In this document: piece after piece, positions 1 to 7,710 of the stretch
How positions within the stretch are numbered: the first letter of the stretch is position 1
Layout: each line of letters begins with the position of its first letter
Assembly: GCA_905235575.1 (NCBI GenBank)
Contig: CAJOLZ010000006.1
Coordinates: 1-64,000 of the forward strand
Reading direction: 5' to 3'
Origin: an uncultured Bacteroidaceae bacterium
Lineage (GTDB): Bacteria > Bacteroidota > Bacteroidia > Bacteroidales > Bacteroidaceae
DNA length: 64,000 nt
Notes under the pieces: generated by a model
What the model saw: only the letters and a program-made list of their open reading frames with translations
What the model was told of the DNA's origin: nothing
Database searches by the model: none
Position numbers and translations under genes: made by a program

Positions 1-498
1 TCTTTCGTGGAGAGTTATCGTAAGTTTATGCAACTTCAGGCAGCCGAGCCAACGGACATCTATCTACTCGAGGTGGTGGAAAACGTACGGACACTATTTT
101 CGTTGTTGTCGTGGAACATTGATGTTGACGCCGGACAGATGGTTCATGCCGACGCCAACCTGCTGCGGCAAGTCCTGACCAACCTGGTGAAGAACGCCCG
201 CGAAGCAGGGGCCACACACATAGACATCCGGTGGAGCGGAGCCGAAGGACTGACAGTCAGCAACGACGGCGCACCCATCCCGGCAGAGGTCCGCGACGAA
301 ATCTTCGTCCCCTTCTTCACCACCAAGCGTCACGGCAGCGGCATCGGACTCCCCCTCGCGCGCCAGATGATGGTCATGCAGCGAGGCGACCTCACACTCA
401 GCGACGCCCGTGTAGCTGGATGCAGCGTCAGCTTCCTGCTGCGGATGCAGCCCGCCGCCGACCCGCTTGCCGCCTCTGCCCGCGACAGCGGGCGTTGA
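1..498 (+). CDS. Sensor histidine kinase, C-terminal ATPase part (5' end outside window)
   Basis: The reading frame is open from the first base, so the gene starts upstream. The visible 165 codons begin with the end of a dimerisation helix (SFVESYRKF) and continue into a GHKL ATPase domain. The N-box is LTNLVKNAREAG, the G1 box is SNDGAP, the F-box region is FVPFFTTK and the G2 box is GSGIGLPLARQ. The arrangement resembles NtrB-like kinases, which phosphorylate a response-regulator partner. No regulator lies downstream in this window, so any partner must be upstream or elsewhere. A repeat array (564-630) begins about 65 bases after the stop codon. Confidence 0.85.
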   Translation, partial: SFVESYRKFMQLQAAEPTDIYLLEVVENVRTLFSLLSWNIDVDAGQMVHADANLLRQVLTNLVKNAREAGATHIDIRWSGAEGLTVSNDGAPIPAEVRDEIFVPFFTTKRHGSGIGLPLARQMMVMQRGDLTLSDARVAGCSVSFLLRMQPAADPLAASARDSGR

Positions 499-563
499 AG
501 AAACCCCGTCAGCATTCCGAGCACACACCCTCCGCTTCACCAGCGAGGTCTGAAAGAGGGGAA

Positions 564-630
564 ATGCAGCGCGCTGCGACGGGCATCGCAGCGTGCTGCG
601 TAGGCTGTCGCAACGTGGTGCGACATGTGT
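564..630 (-). repeat. 22-bp palindromic repeat array R1 (3 degenerate units)
   Basis: Three 22-bp units are visible, each with a core of the type CGCANCGTGNTGCG, which is the reverse orientation of the family seen at ten other intergenic sites in this window. The copy is more degenerate than most. It lies between the kinase gene and tsaC and carries no credible ORF. Confidence 0.8.
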
Positions 631-688
631 AGGACTGTGGTGCGTTTTCGGTCGGTGCTGTGCTGCAGGTTCGGACTAAACAAAGAAA

Positions 689-725
689 AGCCCCATCCCA
701 CTCCTCCCTTCAGGGGCTGCTTTTT
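689..725 (+). terminator. Probable intrinsic terminator
   Basis: A 6-bp stem (AGCCCC at 689-694, GGGGCT at 713-718) is followed by GCTTTTT. The loop is long, about 18 bases, so efficiency is uncertain. It would separate the sensor kinase transcript from tsaC. Confidence 0.5.
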
Positions 726-810
726 CGCTTCGCCCTGTTGTTTGCTGCGTTTTTCGCGCCCGATGTTCCGATTCTTCGCGCTTGGCGCTTCGTTCTTCGT
801 TTTTATTTTG

Positions 811-818
811 TATCTTTG
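811..818 (+). promoter_or_regulatory. Bacteroidetes -7 box for tsaC
   Basis: TATCTTTG matches the TAnnTTTG consensus of the Bacteroidetes primary sigma factor and lies 22 bases before the chosen tsaC start. Confidence 0.7.
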
Positions 819-840
819 CGGCGAGTTAACAGACAGAGGC

Positions 841-1419
841 ATGACACAGCAGGAGATTGCAGCGGACATACGGCAGGCGGTGGAGGTGATGGAGCGCGGA
901 GGTATCATTCTTTATCCGACGGATACCGTCTGGGGCATAGGGTGCGACGCGCGGAACGAGGCGGCGGTGCGGCGCATCTACGGGCTGAAACGTCGCGACG
1001 ACTCGAAGGCGCTCATCTGCCTTGTAGACAGTGCCGACCGCATGCAGCGGTATTCGCGCTCGATACCGGATGTGGCGTGGAACCTGATTGACTATGCCGA
1101 GAAGCCTCTCACGCTGATTGTGGATGACGCCATCAACCTGGCTCCGAATCTGATTGCCGCGGACGGGAGTGTGGCCATGCGTGTGACGCGGGAGCGGATA
1201 AGCCGTGAGCTGTGCTATCGGTTCCAGCGGGCAGTGGTGAGTACGAGTGCCAACCTGAGCGGCGAGCCTGCTCCGCGTAACTTCATGGAGATTGGGCCTG
1301 AGATTATAGGGGGGGTGGACTATGTGATGAAGGCTCGTCAGAACGATGTTACGAAGGGGAGGCCCAGCCAGATTGTGAAACTGACGAAGGACGGACAGAT
1401 TACGTTTGTCAGAAAATAG
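841..1419 (+). CDS. tsaC: L-threonylcarbamoyladenylate synthase (Sua5/YciO/YrdC family)
   Basis: 192 residues. The family makes threonylcarbamoyl-AMP from threonine, bicarbonate and ATP, the first step of t6A37 modification of ANN-decoding tRNAs. Visible motifs are the N-terminal GGIILYPTDTVWGIGC substrate pocket, the KRRDDSKAL loop and STSANLSGEPAP near residue 140. The frame is open for 216 bases further upstream, but ATG 841 is chosen because a -7 box lies at 811-818 and the family begins with a short helix before the YPTDT strand. The ClC channel gene follows after 12 bases, probably in the same transcript. The family also contains YciO proteins of less certain function. Confidence 0.92.
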   Translation: MTQQEIAADIRQAVEVMERGGIILYPTDTVWGIGCDARNEAAVRRIYGLKRRDDSKALICLVDSADRMQRYSRSIPDVAWNLIDYAEKPLTLIVDDAINLAPNLIAADGSVAMRVTRERISRELCYRFQRAVVSTSANLSGEPAPRNFMEIGPEIIGGVDYVMKARQNDVTKGRPSQIVKLTKDGQITFVRK

Positions 1420-1431
1420 GGGGAGGATGCG

Positions 1432-3219
1432 ATGAAGGGACGCGACGTGATGGCGAGCCTGGTGAAATGGCGACGGAGGCATCTGAGCGACAACCAGTTG
1501 CTGCTGATGGTGAGCTTTGTGGTGGGTGTGCTGTCGGCTCTGGCTGGGTTGCTGCTGAAGTGGCTGATTGCGCGCATCGAGCATCTGCTGACGAGGGGCT
1601 TTGTGCTGACGAGTGCCAACTGGCTTTATCTGGTTTATCCTGTCATCGGAATCTTCCTGACGATGCTTTTCATCCGTTATGTGGTTCGCGACGATATCAG
1701 CCATGGGGTGACGAAGATTCTGTTTGCGCGGGCGAGGAACCAGAGTAAACTGCGTCTGCACAATACGTGGTCGTCGCTGGTGGCTTCGGCCATCACGATC
1801 GGCTTTGGTGGCAGTGTGGGTGCCGAGGCGCCTATCGTGCTGACGGGCAGTTCCATCGGCAGTAACCTGGGCAGGGTGTTCAGTCTGAGCGGTAAGCAGA
1901 TGATGGTGCTGGTGGGGTGTGGCGCTGCGGGTGCGGTGGCTGGCATCTTCAAGGCTCCCATTGCTGGGCTGGTGTTTGTGCTGGAGGTGCTGATGCTGGA
2001 CTTGACGATGACGAGTCTGCTGCCGCTGCTGGTGAGTAGTGTGACGGCGGCTTGTCTGACCTTTGCGGTGAGCGGCACGAATCCGGTCTTCGAGTTTCAC
2101 CTGCAGGATGCGTTTCAGGTGAGCCGCATGCCTGCCTACATCTTGCTAGGCATTGTGTGCGGCGGTGTGGCGCTCTACTTTACGCGTACGATGAATTGGC
2201 TGGAGAACTGGTTCCGACGGTTGGGCGGACGGTATCGGCGGCTGCTGGTGGCAGGGCTGATGCTGAGTCTGCTGATCTATCTGCTTCCGCCGCTCTATGG
2301 CGAGGGTTATGATTTGGTGGAGCTGCTGCTGAACGGTTCGGGACTGGAGGACTGGAGTGTGGCGATGGACCGTTCGCTTTTCTACGGTCACTCGCAGTGG
2401 CTCTTGCTTTATCTGTTGCTGATTATCTTCTTCAAGGTGTTTGCTACGACGGCGACGAACTGCGGCGGTGGTTGCGGCGGTATCTTTGCACCGAGCCTCT
2501 TTCTGGGCTGCGTCTGTGGCTTTGTCTTCAGCTATCTATGGAACGGTTACGAGGTGCTTGGGATGCGGGTGCCGGAACGTAACTTTGCGATGCTGGGGAT
2601 GTGCGGTCTGATGAGTGGGGTGATGCATGCCCCGCTGACGGGCATCTTCCTGATTGCGGAACTGACGGGCGGTTATGACTTGTTCTTGCCGCTGATGACG
2701 GTGGCGGTCTGTTCGTACCTGACCATCAAGGTCTTTGAACCTCACAGTATCTATGCGATGCGTCTGGCTCAGCGTGGCGAGTTGCTTACGCACAATGCTG
2801 ACCACTCAATCCTGACGTTGATGAGCATGGACAGTGTGATTCAGCATTACGACGAGGTGCTGTATCCGGAGATGACGCTGGGCGATGTGGCCCGGCAGGT
2901 GAGCGGAAGCAAGAACCATGTCTTCCCGGTGGTGAACAGGCAGATGCAGTTTGTGGGGGCGGTCTATCTGGACGATATCAGGCACCTCATCTTCCGAACG
3001 GAGCTTCACCGCCAGTTTCTGGTGTCTCAGCTGATGGCTCATCCGGCTGCGGTGCTTTCGGTGAACGACCCGATGGACCATGTCCTTGCGACCTTCGACC
3101 ACACGGGGGCCTGGACGTTGCCTGTGGTCTCGGGCGACGGTACCTTTGTGGGCTTTATCCGCAAGAGTACGATTCTTTCGGCTTACCGTCAGCTGCTGGC
3201 GGATTATTCTACGGACTAA
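1432..3219 (+). CDS. ClC-type chloride channel/antiporter with C-terminal CBS domains
   Basis: 595 residues. This inner-membrane ClC protein probably moves chloride, either as a channel or in exchange for protons. The selectivity-filter segment GSVGAEAP (residues 127-134) carries a glutamate at the position of the gating glutamate, and a second filter segment GGIFAPSLFLG lies around residue 350. About ten to twelve hydrophobic helices fill residues 20-440. Residues from about 465 form a pair of CBS domains, which in relatives bind adenine nucleotides. Start ATG 1432 follows tsaC by 12 bases. The stop codon overlaps that of the convergent comEC gene by 2-3 bases, so no terminator fits between them. 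Confidence 0.92.
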   Translation: MKGRDVMASLVKWRRRHLSDNQLLLMVSFVVGVLSALAGLLLKWLIARIEHLLTRGFVLTSANWLYLVYPVIGIFLTMLFIRYVVRDDISHGVTKILFARARNQSKLRLHNTWSSLVASAITIGFGGSVGAEAPIVLTGSSIGSNLGRVFSLSGKQMMVLVGCGAAGAVAGIFKAPIAGLVFVLEVLMLDLTMTSLLPLLVSSVTAACLTFAVSGTNPVFEFHLQDAFQVSRMPAYILLGIVCGGVALYFTRTMNWLENWFRRLGGRYRRLLVAGLMLSLLIYLLPPLYGEGYDLVELLLNGSGLEDWSVAMDRSLFYGHSQWLLLYLLLIIFFKVFATTATNCGGGCGGIFAPSLFLGCVCGFVFSYLWNGYEVLGMRVPERNFAMLGMCGLMSGVMHAPLTGIFLIAELTGGYDLFLPLMTVAVCSYLTIKVFEPHSIYAMRLAQRGELLTHNADHSILTLMSMDSVIQHYDEVLYPEMTLGDVARQVSGSKNHVFPVVNRQMQFVGAVYLDDIRHLIFRTELHRQFLVSQLMAHPAAVLSVNDPMDHVLATFDHTGAWTLPVVSGDGTFVGFIRKSTILSAYRQLLADYSTD

Positions 3220-4394
3220 AGGACTTTGACCCGAACTGGCCAGTCTCTGTCGAGGAAGTGGGGGAGGGCTTCCGTGGCGACCAAGAGCAGAAGGTAGAAG
3301 AGGACTACGGCCCATTCCTTTATATATATTCCGCTGAGAAGTGTGGGGAACTCGTTCCACCAGGCTATGAGCGAAATCTGGCCTTTGGTGAGCATCGTCA
3401 GGGCTTTCACCAAAAGAGGTTGCGGCCAAAGGATTGTGACGAGACCTGTGTAGATGATGCCGGTGGTGAAGGGAATGAGCAGGAGGTTGATGAGGGGTGC
3501 GCCCACGGGGAAGATGTGAAAAGAGTACATGACAAGCGGTGCGGTGCCTATCTGTGCAGCGAGGGTGACGCCCAGAGGCTTGAGCAGCCAACGCCAGCCG
3601 CCGAAGAGGTGGCGGTAGTGATTGTAGAGTGGGCTGTAGAGGCGAAGAATGAAGAAGACGGAGGTGAAGGAGAGCATGAAGCTGACATCGGTGACAGCCG
3701 TGGGCTGGAAGAGCAGGATGAGCAGTGCGGCTGCTGCGAGGCTGTGAACAGAGGGTTGGCTGCGCTGCGCTACGGTGGCGATGGTGAAAATGCTGAGCAT
3801 GGCGGAGGCGCGTATCAGTGAGACGGGAAAACCTGTGAGCAGGGCGTACCCCCAGAGCAGGATGAGGACGAGCGGAAGGGCGTGCCAGCGCCATCGGGTG
3901 GTGCGAACCCAGCGCAGCAATAGCAGATGGAAGAGGCTGTAGAGTACGCCCAGATGCAGTCCGCTCAGGGCCAGCAGATGGGCTGTTCCTGTTCGGGAAT
4001 AGGCACTTTTTACTTCGCGACGCAGACCTTGACGTTCTCCCAGAAGCATGGCAGAGGTGAGGGAGAGGGCTTCGGCATCTCGGAGACCGACACTTTCCAT
4101 CCGTCGTATGAGTTGATGGACCTTCTCCTTGGCATTCTGGCGCAGGTTCACCATGGCTGGATTCGCTTCGCGCTGAGGTGACAACACGCTGAGGCTCATC
4201 CTGCTGCATCCTAACAGAAACCAGAAGATGATGGTGGAGATGACGATGATGCGCCGATGTTGACGCAACAAAGTTCCCGTCACCAGAGCAGCGACCGCGG
4301 CTGGCAAATAAAGGATGCTGGGACATTGCTGCCCCAGAATCAGTCCGAAAAGGAAAAGGATTGTACCCCAGACGATGGGGACCTGAATGCTCAT
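3216..4394 (-). CDS. ComEC/Rec2-type membrane protein, short form
   Basis: 392 residues, with around nine or ten hydrophobic segments. The ComEC 'competence' domain is recognisable by GLRDAEALSLTSAMLLGER followed by TGTAHLLALSGLHLG (about residues 105-150). Full ComEC proteins, which form the inner-membrane channel for transforming DNA, are about 700-800 residues, with an N-terminal OB-like domain and a C-terminal metallo-beta-lactamase domain. Neither is present here, so this is a channel core only. The start ATGA overlaps the stop of rpe, implying translational coupling. Whether it still serves DNA uptake is not shown by the sequence. Confidence 0.85.
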   Translation of the reverse strand: MSIQVPIVWGTILFLFGLILGQQCPSILYLPAAVAALVTGTLLRQHRRIIVISTIIFWFLLGCSRMSLSVLSPQREANPAMVNLRQNAKEKVHQLIRRMESVGLRDAEALSLTSAMLLGERQGLRREVKSAYSRTGTAHLLALSGLHLGVLYSLFHLLLLRWVRTTRWRWHALPLVLILLWGYALLTGFPVSLIRASAMLSIFTIATVAQRSQPSVHSLAAAALLILLFQPTAVTDVSFMLSFTSVFFILRLYSPLYNHYRHLFGGWRWLLKPLGVTLAAQIGTAPLVMYSFHIFPVGAPLINLLLIPFTTGIIYTGLVTILWPQPLLVKALTMLTKGQISLIAWWNEFPTLLSGIYIKEWAVVLFYLLLLVATEALPHFLDRDWPVRVKVL

Positions 4395-5032
4395 AATGCC
4401 CTCAGACGTCGACAGGTTTCCATCGGGTTGTCGGCTCCAAAGACGTAGTTGCCGGCCACCAGCACATCGGCACCGGCATCCCTCAACAGTTTCCCTGTCT
4501 CTAGATTGACACCTCCATCGACCTCAATCAAGGCGCGACTTTCGGTTTCCTCAATCATCCGACGGAGTTGTTTCACCTTTTCTACGGTGTGAGGTATGAA
4601 TTTCTGTCCTCCGAAGCCCGGGTTTACACTCATCAGCAGTACCAGGTCGACGTCGGCAACGATGTCCTGCAGGGCTGCGACGGGTGTCGATGGGTTCAGC
4701 GTCACGCCAGCCATCATGCCGGCTTCCTTTATCTGGTACACCACTCGGTGAAGATGGGTGCAGGCCTCGTAATGAACATTCATCACCAAAGCGCCCAAAT
4801 CCTTTACTTCACGGATGAACTTCTCGGGCTGCACAATCATCAGATGCACATCGAGCGGCTTCTGCGACAGTCGGGCTAAGTGTTTGAGAACGGGGAATCC
4901 GAACGAGATGTTGGGTACGAAAACACCGTCCATCACGTCGAGGTGAATCCAATCGGCACAACTCTGGTTAAGCCAGTCAAATTCTCTCGACAGATTGGAA
5001 AAGTCTGCCGAGAGCAGCGAAGGGGCTATCAT
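4391..5032 (-). CDS. rpe: Ribulose-phosphate 3-epimerase
   Basis: 213 residues. The enzyme interconverts ribulose-5-phosphate and xylulose-5-phosphate in the pentose phosphate pathway. It is a TIM barrel starting APSLLSADF, with metal and catalytic residues visible in HLDVMDG, DVHLM, NPGFGGQ and EVDGGV. The frame extends 11 codons further upstream, but start 5032 (MIAPSLL) fits the family and overlaps the stop codon of a 41-residue small ORF as ATGA, which favours it. The stop overlaps comEC in the same way, giving a coupled three-gene set on the minus strand. Confidence 0.95.
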   Translation of the reverse strand: MIAPSLLSADFSNLSREFDWLNQSCADWIHLDVMDGVFVPNISFGFPVLKHLARLSQKPLDVHLMIVQPEKFIREVKDLGALVMNVHYEACTHLHRVVYQIKEAGMMAGVTLNPSTPVAALQDIVADVDLVLLMSVNPGFGGQKFIPHTVEKVKQLRRMIEETESRALIEVDGGVNLETGKLLRDAGADVLVAGNYVFGADNPMETCRRLRAL

Positions 5033-5154
5033 GCGATGAAGAAGGCAAGAAGCAGGGTTGAACATACTGGCCGGTAGATGCGGGCAAACTGACGGATGCG
5101 CGCCAGCACGGCTGGATTGGGCTGCAGATAGGGAAGAGGTAGTTGTTGTTCCAT
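5029..5154 (-). CDS. Small ORF of 41 residues coupled to rpe
   Basis: The ORF runs ATGGAACAACAACTA... and encodes a peptide beginning MEQQLPLPYLQPNPAV, with a basic middle (LARIRQFARIYRP) and a hydrophobic C-terminus (STLLLAFFIA). Its TGA overlaps the rpe ATG as ATGA, the same junction as rpe-comEC, which is the main reason to believe it is translated. I do not recognise a family. It could be a leader peptide coupling translation of rpe, or a short membrane-associated peptide. Confidence 0.45.
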   Translation of the reverse strand: MEQQLPLPYLQPNPAVLARIRQFARIYRPVCSTLLLAFFIA

Positions 5155-5289
5155 AGGCGGGAAAGATGGTTTTTCGTATGAGTCTTCACATAGAAAACGT
5201 ATCTTTCCCTCGTTTTATTGCCTGAGAATGATAATTTTTTTAGGTATCAGATTATATTTGTCTGTGAGTCTCACCGACATCATTTCGCG

Positions 5290-5313
5290 CTCTCCCGAAC
5301 TTTCTCGGGAGAG
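5290..5313. terminator. Hairpin downstream of the sigma factor gene
   Basis: A perfect 9-bp stem (CTCTCCCGA at 5290-5298, TCGGGAGAG at 5305-5313) lies 15 bases past the sigma factor stop. There is no strong T tract, so it may be a weak terminator or an mRNA 3'-end stabiliser. Confidence 0.5.
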
Positions 5314-5327
5314 GTCGTAAGGTGTTC

Positions 5328-5918
5328 TTATACAGCTAGACTGATGTTGTACTGCTGGATGAGTTTCCGCAGGTTGATGAGAGCGTAGCGCATACGGCCC
5401 AGTGCGGTGTTGATGCTGACTCCGGTCATGTCTGCAATTTCCTTGAACGACATGTCTTCGTAGAATCTCAGCATCACGACCTCGGCTTGAGGCTCAGGCA
5501 GATAGTCGAGCAGGTGGCGCAACGTCTCTCGGTCTTGCTCTTTCATCACGGTCGATTCGTGTGAGCCCTCGCTGTGGCGTTTGCTGTTGAGTATATCCTG
5601 CGAGAAGTTCTCGGTCGGCACCACGTTGCAGTTGCCCGTATCGCGCAGGTGGTCGATAATCAGGTTGTGGGCAATTCGTATCAGCCAGGCGCTGAACTTG
5701 CCCGTCGTCTGGTAGTGGTGGTTACGGATGGCGATGATGGCGCGGGTGAACGTCTCCTGGAAGATGTCGTCCGCCGTATCGCGTTGATGCACCAAGAAGA
5801 GTACGTAAGAATATACGTAGTCCTGATGTCTCTTCAGAATAATGTCGAAAGCACTATCGTTGCCGTTCTCGTACGATGCGACCAACTCGTAGTCGGTCAT
5901 TCCGTCTAAAATGTTCAT
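5328..5918 (-). CDS. ECF-type sigma-70 family RNA polymerase sigma factor
   Basis: 196 residues. Region 2 is visible around residues 20-85 (FDIILKRHQDYVYSYVL, then DDIFQETFTRAI and SAWLIRIAHNLIIDHLR). Region 4 occupies about residues 130-185 (LPEPQAEVVMLRFYEDMSFKEIA, then a helix-turn-helix with NTALGRMRYAL). It directs RNA polymerase to a small regulon. No anti-sigma gene is adjacent, unlike many Bacteroidetes ECF factors that sit next to a FecR-type membrane anti-sigma, so its control is not evident here. A -7 box lies at 5961-5968. Confidence 0.92.
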   Translation of the reverse strand: MNILDGMTDYELVASYENGNDSAFDIILKRHQDYVYSYVLFLVHQRDTADDIFQETFTRAIIAIRNHHYQTTGKFSAWLIRIAHNLIIDHLRDTGNCNVVPTENFSQDILNSKRHSEGSHESTVMKEQDRETLRHLLDYLPEPQAEVVMLRFYEDMSFKEIADMTGVSINTALGRMRYALINLRKLIQQYNISLAV

Positions 5919-5960
5919 TACCCGTTCTCAATTGGTTTGGTGTAATGTTCTCTCGATAGG

Positions 5961-5968
5961 CAAATATA
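5961..5968 (-). promoter_or_regulatory. -7 box for the ECF sigma factor gene
   Basis: On the minus strand the bases read TATATTTG, matching TAnnTTTG, 42 bases before the start codon. The rest of 5919-6153 is AT-rich and shows no gene. Confidence 0.55.
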
Positions 5969-6153
5969 GTTTTATTAGGTTTATAATTCGATATGTCGAT
6001 TGCAAAGAACGGAGTTTTTCTTGAAACCTCCAAATTTTTAATAATTTTTTTTTAGCGAAATGGGCTTTAGTGACTTTCAGAGGCCTATAATCGTGCATTT
6101 TCGGATTTGTCTGTAAGCGAATTTCTGCCGAAACGCGCCGCATTGCGTCCCTC

Positions 6154-7122
6154 TCAGCCGATGCGGCAGTCCTCGACGTGAGTTCCGCGCAGGAAGTCGG
6201 CTATGGGCATCCGTCGCTTGCCGGCCAGTTGCACTTCGAGCAGTTTCAGCACACCGTCGGGCATGACGATGCTCATTTCGCTGCGTCCGTCGGTCTGTAT
6301 GGTGTAGGGCTCCTTGGTTTGCAGCCCCAAGGCATAGCTCGTCCTGAATATCTTCATCTCGGTCTGTCGCCCGTCGGGAGCGGTGAGTGTGGTCCATGCG
6401 GCAGGGTAGGGCGAGAGGCCGCGCACAAAGTCGTGAACCTGTTTTGTCGAGAGGCGTTCCCACGGGATGCGGCACGTGTCGCGGAAGATTTTGGGAGCAG
6501 GCAGCAGCGGCTTGTCGGTCATGAACTGCTCCTGCGGAATGGCTTTGGCTTCTCCGCTGGCAATGAGTCGCACGGTGCGCACCACCATGTCGGCTCCCAT
6601 CGCCATCAGACGGTCGTGGATGTCCTCGGCGCAGTCGTCCTCGCCGATGGGGCATCGTTCCTGCAGGAGGATGCGGCCGGTGTCGATGTCGTGGTCCAGG
6701 AAGAAAGTTGTCACGCCCGTCTCACGTTCGCCGTTGATGATGGCCCAGTTGATGGGCGCAGCACCCCGATATTGGGGCAGCAGTGCGGCGTGCAGATTGA
6801 ATGTTCCCATCGGTGGCATGTCCCAGACCACTTCGGGCAACATCCTGAAAGCCACCACAATCTGCAGGTCGGCCCTCCATGCCCGCAGCTGTTCGAGAAA
6901 TGTCTCGTCGCGCAGCTTTTCGGGCTGCAGCACGGGTATGTCGTGTGCTGTGGCATATTGTTTCACGGGGCTGGCCTGCAGCGTGTCGTGGTGCCGTCCC
7001 ACGGCTTTGTCGGGCATGGTCACCACGCCCACCACGTTGAAGCCTTCATTCACCAGTCGGTCCAGCGCAGGCACTGCAAAATCGGGCGTGCCCATATATA
7101 CTATTCGTAAGTCCTTTTCCAT
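6154..7122 (-). CDS. fmt: Methionyl-tRNA formyltransferase
   Basis: 322 residues. The enzyme formylates initiator Met-tRNA using 10-formyl-THF. The N-terminal domain starts LRIVYMGTPDFAVPAL. The formyltransferase signature is FNLHAALLPQYRGAAPINWAI with the catalytic Asn and His, followed by FFLDHDIDTG with the catalytic Asp. The C-terminal tRNA-binding domain ends with GTHVEDCRIG. The frame is open far upstream through a repeat array, but MEKDLRIVYMG at 7122 is the family start and has a -7 box at 7143-7150, so the longer frame is not coding. Confidence 0.95.
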   Translation of the reverse strand: MEKDLRIVYMGTPDFAVPALDRLVNEGFNVVGVVTMPDKAVGRHHDTLQASPVKQYATAHDIPVLQPEKLRDETFLEQLRAWRADLQIVVAFRMLPEVVWDMPPMGTFNLHAALLPQYRGAAPINWAIINGERETGVTTFFLDHDIDTGRILLQERCPIGEDDCAEDIHDRLMAMGADMVVRTVRLIASGEAKAIPQEQFMTDKPLLPAPKIFRDTCRIPWERLSTKQVHDFVRGLSPYPAAWTTLTAPDGRQTEMKIFRTSYALGLQTKEPYTIQTDGRSEMSIVMPDGVLKLLEVQLAGKRRMPIADFLRGTHVEDCRIG

Positions 7123-7142
7123 GTGGCTTTCTTTTTTGTCTG

Positions 7143-7150
7143 CAAAGATA
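7143..7150 (-). promoter_or_regulatory. -7 box for fmt
   Basis: Minus strand TATCTTTG, ending 20 bases before the fmt start. It also rules out the upstream extension of the fmt frame. Confidence 0.7.
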
Positions 7151-7297
7151 CAAAACATTTCCCTTTGTCGAACTGTTTGGGACGGTAAATTAGTGCGCAG
7201 AAAAGCTCTGCCCGTTTTCTTCTTGTCGAAACGATGAAACCTTGCCGTCTCTTGGTGTGTAATTATTTCGGAAGATTGCTGGTGTGCAGTCGATGAG

Positions 7298-7465
7298 CGA
7301 GGCTTCGAAAACGTGCGTGAAAAGCGATGAGAATGGATGTGCTTCGCTGCGACGCAGTGAAGAGTGAAATTCGTCGGATTTCTAACCGCTTGATTATCAA
7401 TTCTTGCAAATTTTACTTTGTCCGCCGCTTTTCCATGAAAATCCTGCGGAAACGCGCTCTTCGGG
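7298..7465 (-). repeat. Shared flank of the composite repeat element, copy 1
   Basis: This stretch aligns along its length with 36858-37023 and, inverted, with 21683-21845. Shared landmarks are a GATGAGAATnGATG block, a GTGAA-rich block, and CCGCTTGATTATCAA with its small palindrome TTGAT-T-ATCAA. In all three copies it lies on the T-tract side of a 22-bp repeat array. No coding potential is evident. Confidence 0.6.
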
Positions 7466-7510
7466 AAAACGCACCGTGCTGCGACGGCCTTCGCAACGTG
7501 GTGCGACATC
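7466..7510 (-). repeat. 22-bp palindromic repeat array R2 (2 units)
   Basis: Two units in reverse orientation, cores CGCACCGTGCTGCG and CGCAACGTGGTGCG, preceded by GAAAA, which is the T tract on the other strand. It lies in the divergent region between fmt and the DHH gene. Confidence 0.85.
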
Positions 7511-7710
7511 CGCAGAATTAAGCTTCGTCGCCAGAATTTCGGTTTTGCTCAGAATTACGTTCAGAAAAGTGTAAGGATTATTAACCGCGTTTCGGGCTCA
7601 TCGACACCATGCCGTGAATGCAGACGGAACAAAAGTGGAAGCGAAATTTGGCGGTCTCGCATCTTTTTCGGAACTTTGCCCTCTCAATTTCGAACATAAA
7701 GGAGAGAACG

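Noticed and set aside
689-725. Small structured RNA such as SRP RNA
   Set aside because: The segment is a simple stem followed by T and lacks the conserved SRP tetraloop and asymmetric loop, so it is listed as a terminator.
2806-4326. Long frame on the minus strand through the end of the ClC gene and comEC
   Set aside because: The peptide is His/Arg/Ser-rich without any family feature, and the overlapping comEC frame has clear domain motifs. The same applies to other long frames antisense to real genes (for example 826-2100, 10703-12256, 26136-28100, 55325-57385 and 57258-59243).
7123-7509. Upstream extension of the fmt frame, and similar short ORFs over the repeat arrays (such as those at 40342-40592, 50448-50880, 55055-55315 and 62111-62445)
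   Set aside because: These frames run through the 22-bp arrays and give similar Arg/His/Cys-rich peptides at every array in several frames. They result from the repeats, not from genes.
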